Shown here piece by piece: positions 6,961 through 9,531 of a stretch of 9,531 nt of DNA. Where the stretch lies: NCBI GenBank assembly GCA_021846605.1, contig JAJZWQ010000120.1:1-9531 (forward strand), read 5' to 3'. Under the pieces are notes generated by a model. The model had not been told where the DNA came from, did no database searches, and was given only the letters and a program-made list of their open reading frames with translations. A program made the translations under genes and the position numbers. Each line of letters opens with the position of its first letter. The first letter of the stretch is position 1. The DNA is from Bacillota bacterium (GTDB taxonomy: Bacteria > Bacillota_E > RBS10-35 > JAJYVN01).

Positions 6961-6971
6961 TGCGGGCGTGG
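6951..6971. repeat. inverted repeat in the divergent promoter region, possible operator
   Basis: CCAC-CCGCA-A-TGCGG-GC-GTGG is a near-perfect palindrome with a two-base insertion in one outer arm. It covers the -35 box of the candidate thiD promoter and lies about 35 nt upstream of the -10 box of the plus-strand gene. That is where a dimeric regulator could act on both directions. No regulator gene is visible in the window, so this remains a candidate. Confidence 0.35.
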
Positions 6972-7003
6972 CCGGGCAGCAGGTCCAAGGCGGCTGCTTT
7001 CGC

Positions 7004-7009
7004 TATACT
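7004..7009 (+). promoter_or_regulatory. candidate -10 box for the plus-strand gene pair
   Basis: TATACT matches 5 of 6 positions of the -10 consensus. No convincing -35 box lies 16-18 nt upstream (the region is AGGTCC or similar), so an activator or an alternative sigma factor might be needed. The start would be near 7016, about 50 nt before the ATG at 7066. Confidence 0.4.
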
Positions 7010-7065
7010 GTGCATAGGCGAATTCCGGGCGACCGCCGCCAGGGATGCGGGGGGAGGGTCGGAAG

Positions 7066-7866
7066 ATGTACGGGGACGCCCTGCTGTTGGAGATGGTGAG
7101 CGACCGGGACATCGTATTCGCCCTAAAGGCCATCGGAGATGTGGACGAGGCCCGGGTTCCGGCCATGGTGCAGAGCATCCGCGACGAGCCCCGGATCCTG
7201 GACGCCTTGCTGGACGACGGGCGCCTCTTTGCGGCCATCCGCCAGGGTCCGGACGTACTCCTGCACGTGTCCCCCTACTTCCACTTCTCCGTCCTGCTCC
7301 GGCGCGCGCGCCGCGAACTGCATGAGCGCACCTTCACGGCCGAATGGCTGGGGCCACGCCACCGCGTGCCGGTATTCGACGCCCACCAGGTGGCCGACGC
7401 CCTGGGCGACACCCAGCGGCTCCACTACCTGGCAGACCTGCTCGCGTCGTTCACGCACGTGCGCGACCCCAAGGCTGTGCGGACACGCGGAGCGCTGCCG
7501 GCCGCGGTCACCGAGCCTCGGCGATTCAACGAACTGAATCTGAGCCACCTGCGGGAGCTGCGCGGGACGGTCACGGCGGCGGCGGACCGCTTCGCGCTGG
7601 AACGGCGTCTGGGGGACGCGGCCCTGATGCTGGCGGGGGTTTTCCCGGATAGCGCCCACGGCGCGTCGGAGATGGACGAGTGGGAAACCGAGACGCGCCA
7701 GAGCTACCGCCAGGCTTCCCGAGAACCGCTGGCCCGGACGGCCGGCCTCGAAGAGATCCTGGAACGGCTGGCCTCCGATCCACGCACGGCCCGCAAGGCC
7801 CTGAACTTTGTCGCGGACCGCTTCCTGCAGCCCCTGCGAGACAGCTGGTTCCGGCGCAGCGCCTGA
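7066..7866 (+). CDS. conserved-looking soluble protein of unknown function (266 aa)
   Basis: I do not recognise a named family. The 266-aa product has no signal peptide or membrane helix and looks largely alpha-helical. Visible blocks are an N-terminal helix-rich part (1-60) and LLHVSPYFHFSVLLRRARREL (65-85). A short EWLGPRHRVPVFDA segment (93-106) comes next, followed by RLHYLADLLASFTHVRDPKAVR (118-139). The C-terminal half is charged and helical, running to the end at WFRRSA. The wording of residues 65-135 reminds me of uncharacterised proteins in other high-GC bacteria, but I cannot name one. ATG 7066 is chosen because GGGGAGGG (7051-7058) lies 7 nt upstream; an in-frame ATG at 7045 has no such SD. 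It is probably co-transcribed with the membrane protein 50 nt downstream. Confidence 0.8.
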   Translation: MYGDALLLEMVSDRDIVFALKAIGDVDEARVPAMVQSIRDEPRILDALLDDGRLFAAIRQGPDVLLHVSPYFHFSVLLRRARRELHERTFTAEWLGPRHRVPVFDAHQVADALGDTQRLHYLADLLASFTHVRDPKAVRTRGALPAAVTEPRRFNELNLSHLRELRGTVTAAADRFALERRLGDAALMLAGVFPDSAHGASEMDEWETETRQSYRQASREPLARTAGLEEILERLASDPRTARKALNFVADRFLQPLRDSWFRRSA

Positions 7867-7916
7867 AAGCCTGGCGGACGGGAGTGGTGGGAGCCTTGTC
7901 GCTGTCGTCGTCCGAG

Positions 7917-8681
7917 ATGTCCGTGCTGCAGCGCGTCTGGCACGGGCTGCTGGGCGGCGCCGGCTATCGGCGCCTCGCCGCCGACTCCTCGCGCGTCTAC
8001 CCCGCCTTCCTGCTGGTGGCCGGCACGACCTCCCTGGTCCTGTCCATCGTCGTGGCCGTGGCCGCCAGCCGGGGCCTGAGCGCGGTCGCCGCCGCCTGGC
8101 CCCGCCTCCCGAACTTCAACATCGCGAACGGCGCGCTGGTGCTCTCCAGCCACGTCGCCACTCCGGTGCGCGTGTCGGCCGACGGCGCCCTGCTGGTGCT
8201 CGACCCCAACCAGCCAGCAAGCGCCGCGGCTCTGGGACAGGCCCGGTACGGCGTGGCGCTTACCGCCGCGGACCTCGTCGTCCGTCTGGGTCGGGCGGCC
8301 GGCGGCGACAGCGTCATCCCCCTGTCCGTGCTGGGGGCTATGAGCAAGACGCAACTGGGGGCGCTGATCGGCGAATTGGCCCACACCGGGGTGTGGCTGA
8401 GGGCGGCCTTCGACACCATCTACGGGGTGCTGCGCGACCTGGTCGACGCCGCCGTGGTAGCCTGGTTGGGCATGTTGCTGATCCGGGTAACGGGGCGGCA
8501 GCTCTCCTGGCCGCAAGCCTGGCGCGTCGGCCTGGCGGCCTGGACCCTGCCCATGGTGGCCGAGGCCTGTGGCGTCGCCTTTGGGGTGCCGCAATGGTCG
8601 CTCTGGCTGGTGGCCGGCGCGTACACAATCACCGGGGGACTGGCGGCGGCCACCACAACAACCACATATGACCGCAGGTAG
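7917..8681 (+). CDS. DUF1189-like membrane protein
   Basis: The 254-aa product has the layout I associate with DUF1189 proteins of Bacillota (B. subtilis YqgB type), whose function is unknown. It starts with an MSVLQRVWHGLLG amphipathic segment, and one membrane helix spans about 28-52. An outside domain carrying LPNFNIANGALV (64-75) and LLVLDPN (92-98) follows. Three more hydrophobic helices lie at about 176-192, 202-222 and 227-245. The very C-terminus is TTTTTYDRR. ATG 7917 matches the usual family N-terminus but has no clear SD. In-frame GTG/TTG codons at 7884-7898, next to GGGAG, are alternatives adding 7-11 residues. The 50-nt gap to the preceding gene suggests one operon. The family call rests on remembered layout and is moderate. 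Confidence 0.75.
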   Translation: MSVLQRVWHGLLGGAGYRRLAADSSRVYPAFLLVAGTTSLVLSIVVAVAASRGLSAVAAAWPRLPNFNIANGALVLSSHVATPVRVSADGALLVLDPNQPASAAALGQARYGVALTAADLVVRLGRAAGGDSVIPLSVLGAMSKTQLGALIGELAHTGVWLRAAFDTIYGVLRDLVDAAVVAWLGMLLIRVTGRQLSWPQAWRVGLAAWTLPMVAEACGVAFGVPQWSLWLVAGAYTITGGLAAATTTTTYDRR

Positions 8682-8731
8682 CGCGGCGCGGCGGCTTGGA
8701 CCTCCCGATTCTCGGTGGCGAGGCCCGACAC

Positions 8732-8759
8732 AACCACGGGGGGTCCTCCCCCCGTGGTT
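8732..8759. terminator. perfect 12-bp hairpin between convergent genes
   Basis: AACCACGGGGGG pairs completely with CCCCCCGTGGTT around a TCCT loop. It lies 50 nt past the DUF1189-like stop and is also downstream of ssb on the other strand. It could therefore stop transcription from both sides. Neither side has a T tract beyond TT/TG, so it departs from the standard intrinsic terminator. It may work as a pause or 3'-end block in this GC-rich genome. Confidence 0.6.
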
Positions 8760-8845
8760 ACCGTGGCTGACCCGAGCGCGTGAATGCGCACACCTGTCTT
8801 GCGCCCCGTCTTCGGCGCCGCCGGGAACGGGTCGGCCGCCTCGTA

Positions 8846-8864
8846 CCGGACGTGCCCCGTCCGG
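8846..8864. other. 7-bp perfect hairpin downstream of ssb
   Basis: CCGGACG pairs with CGTCCGG around TGCCC, 57 nt after the ssb stop on the minus strand. No T tract follows on either strand. It is the nearer of two hairpins beyond ssb and could be a weak terminator or 3'-end stabiliser. The rest of 8682-8921 shows no credible gene. Confidence 0.3.
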
Positions 8865-8921
8865 CATGTGCACCCGGAGGCGATCCATGCGGCGGAAGAT
8901 CCGCGGTCCCCCTCCCGAGGC

Positions 8922-9266
8922 TCAGTCCACGCCCGCAGGCGCCTGCCTGCGATCCAGGAAGCGGATGTGGCGGGCGCTCACGTAGGGAAACACCCGGAAC
9001 TGGCCTCCCGGGTCCCGACGCTCGTCGATGTGGGCCGGCCCGCTGACCAGGAGCAGCCGCCCCTTGGTCAGGTGCGGGGCCAGTCGCAGGCCGTGCTCGC
9101 CCACGACCTCCACGGGCCAGAAGTCCGTCGGCGTCTGGCCGTCCACCTCGTACTCGCGGTCGACCGCCAGAGTGAAGCGCAGCCGCGGGGTCTGCCCCGC
9201 ATTCGGAAGCTGACCCACCTCGGCATCCCTGGTCAGACGCCCCACCAGCGTCGTCTCATTGAACAT
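8922..9266 (-). CDS. ssb: short single-stranded DNA-binding protein (SSB/OB-fold), no acidic tail
   Basis: The 114-aa product is an SSB OB-fold. It opens with MFNETTLVGRLTRDAEVGQL, followed by the strand LRFTLAVDREYE (29-40). The DFWPVEVVG block (48-56) stands where TDFIDIVVW is usual. HLTKGRLLLVSGPAHIDE (65-82) and a final ARHIRFLDRR (98-107) complete the fold. SSBs bind single-stranded DNA in replication, repair or uptake. The protein ends at AGVD a few residues after the fold, without the flexible linker and DDDIPF-type tip that recruits partners in the main SSB. In length and tail loss it resembles B. subtilis SsbB (competence SSB, about 113 aa). ATG 9266 is chosen for its SD (AAGGGAG, 8 nt upstream) and family N-terminus; earlier ATGs at 9287/9284 lack support. 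A possible small ORF precedes it by 17 nt. Confidence 0.88.
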   Translation of the reverse strand: MFNETTLVGRLTRDAEVGQLPNAGQTPRLRFTLAVDREYEVDGQTPTDFWPVEVVGEHGLRLAPHLTKGRLLLVSGPAHIDERRDPGGQFRVFPYVSARHIRFLDRRQAPAGVD

Positions 9267-9283
9267 TGCGGGCACTCCCTTCA

Positions 9284-9493
9284 TCACATCTCCGCGCGAC
9301 CGTCTGATACACCCGGCTTCAGCCGTGGGCTGGGCCGCGCGTTCCCTCCCTTGTGGTAAAATGGAGACGCACCTTGAAAACAGAATATATGGCGTTGCGC
9401 CGAGGAATCCGTCGGCGCGTAAAACGTTCGCGGAACATACGGGAGATCGGCGTTGTCCAAAGGCACCGGCTTGCCGGAAACAGTTTCGGACAT
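9284..9493 (-). CDS. possible small ORF (69 aa) upstream of ssb
   Basis: I do not recognise the product, which begins MSETVSGKPVPLDNADLPYV. The case for translation is an excellent SD, GGGAGGT (9507-9501), 7 nt before ATG 9493; an in-frame GTG at 9502 overlaps that SD. The stop leads within 17 nt into ssb, so coupling is possible. Against it: third-position GC is clearly lower than in the neighbouring genes, there is no motif, and the last third (PSPRLKPGVSDG) is the translation of a hairpin resembling an IS200/IS605 end. It may be a truncated gene running into element debris. An incomplete plus-strand frame also covers this stretch. Confidence 0.4.
   Translation of the reverse strand: MSETVSGKPVPLDNADLPYVPRTFYAPTDSSAQRHIFCFQGASPFYHKGGNARPSPRLKPGVSDGRAEM
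9310..9328. repeat. IS200/IS605-end-like hairpin
   Basis: CC-CGGCT-TC-AGCCG-T-GG folds into a 7-bp stem with one bulged T (9312-9328). The wording CACCCGGCTTCAGCCGTGGG is close to the subterminal hairpins I remember from IS200/IS605-type (TnpB) elements. No tnpA or tnpB is visible in the window, so at most this is a remnant or the edge of an element extending beyond 9531. The resemblance is from memory. Confidence 0.35.
9354..9362 (+). promoter_or_regulatory. extended -10 promoter-like sequence
   Basis: TGG-TAAAAT is a TGn extended -10 box (TAAAAT, 5 of 6) on the plus strand with no good -35. GGAGA follows directly, then a TTG at 9374. From TTG 9374 a reading frame without stops, rich in Arg and Lys, runs to the window edge. 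In some IS200/IS605 elements a similar promoter precedes tnpB, but the short peptide here does not look like TnpB. Confidence 0.3.
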
Positions 9494-9531
9494 AAGCGTC
9501 ACCTCCCTTGCCAGCCCCGCTATACGTGGGA
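9374..9531 (+). CDS. possible partial reading frame running off the window edge
   Basis: From TTG 9374 (or ATG 9389) there is no stop to the window end, giving about 52 codons. The peptide begins LKTEYMALRRGIRRRVKRSR and is strongly basic throughout. GGAG lies 7 nt before the TTG, after the extended -10 box at 9354-9362. I cannot match it to a family, and it is antisense to the small ORF at 9284-9493, so at most one of the two is likely real. Only sequence beyond 9531 would decide. Confidence 0.2.
   Translation, partial: MKTEYMALRRGIRRRVKRSRNIREIGVVQRHRLAGNSFGHKRHLPCQPRYTW

Noticed and set aside
7704..8888. 394-codon minus-strand frame opposite the DUF1189-like gene
   Set aside because: The product is low-complexity (Gly, His, Arg, Gln) with no recognisable domain, while the plus strand encodes a protein with clean membrane helices.
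9259..9495. 78-codon plus-strand frame across the region upstream of ssb
   Set aside because: It begins inside ssb antisense, crosses the promoter-like and hairpin sequence, and has no SD or motif.
1..9531. CRISPR array, phage genes, toxin-antitoxin pair or defence system
   Set aside because: I looked for regularly spaced repeats, integrases, nuclease motifs and small paired genes; none was seen beyond the possible element remnant at 9284-9531.

Overview
This is a very GC-rich window with short intergenic gaps and strong Shine-Dalgarno (SD) sites. It carries a complete bacillithiol gene set, a DUF1189-like membrane protein, and an elongator tRNA-Met that closely resembles the Bacillus one (G1.U72 pair, encoded CCA). 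These traits suggest a deep-branching high-GC member of the Bacillota, of the Limnochordia, Thermaerobacter or Symbiobacterium type. Deinococcota also make bacillithiol and cannot be excluded. The placement is inferred from gene content only.

Layout: (1) 37-673, minus strand: promoter, tRNA-Met(CAT), hairpin, a small four-helix membrane protein of unknown function, then tRNA-Lys(CTT) with its own promoter-like sequence. (2) 703-6881, minus strand: six tightly packed genes in transcription order thiD-thiE-thiL-bshC-bshB1-bshA. The thi genes overlap by 4 nt, and bshB1-bshA overlap by 11 nt. An 86-nt gap between thiL and bshC holds a promoter candidate and a hairpin. (3) 6882-7065: divergent intergenic region with a promoter candidate on each strand and an inverted repeat; no TPP riboswitch was seen. 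(4) 7066-8681, plus strand: a 266-aa protein of unknown function followed by a DUF1189-like membrane protein. (5) 8682-8921: convergent intergenic region with a perfect 12-bp hairpin. (6) 8922-9531, minus strand: a short SSB without an acidic tail, preceded by a lower-GC stretch with a small ORF and sequence resembling IS200/IS605 ends.

ThiD, ThiE and ThiL cover HMP phosphorylation, joining to the thiazole phosphate, and the final phosphorylation to thiamine diphosphate. Genes that make the pyrimidine and thiazole halves are not here. BshA, BshB1 and BshC together convert UDP-GlcNAc, malate and cysteine into bacillithiol, the main low-molecular-weight thiol of many Bacillota. Most of the window is ordinary housekeeping metabolism. 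I did not find a convincing new system. The places most worth a second look are the thi-bsh arrangement, the unknown plus-strand pair, and the lower-GC region upstream of ssb.
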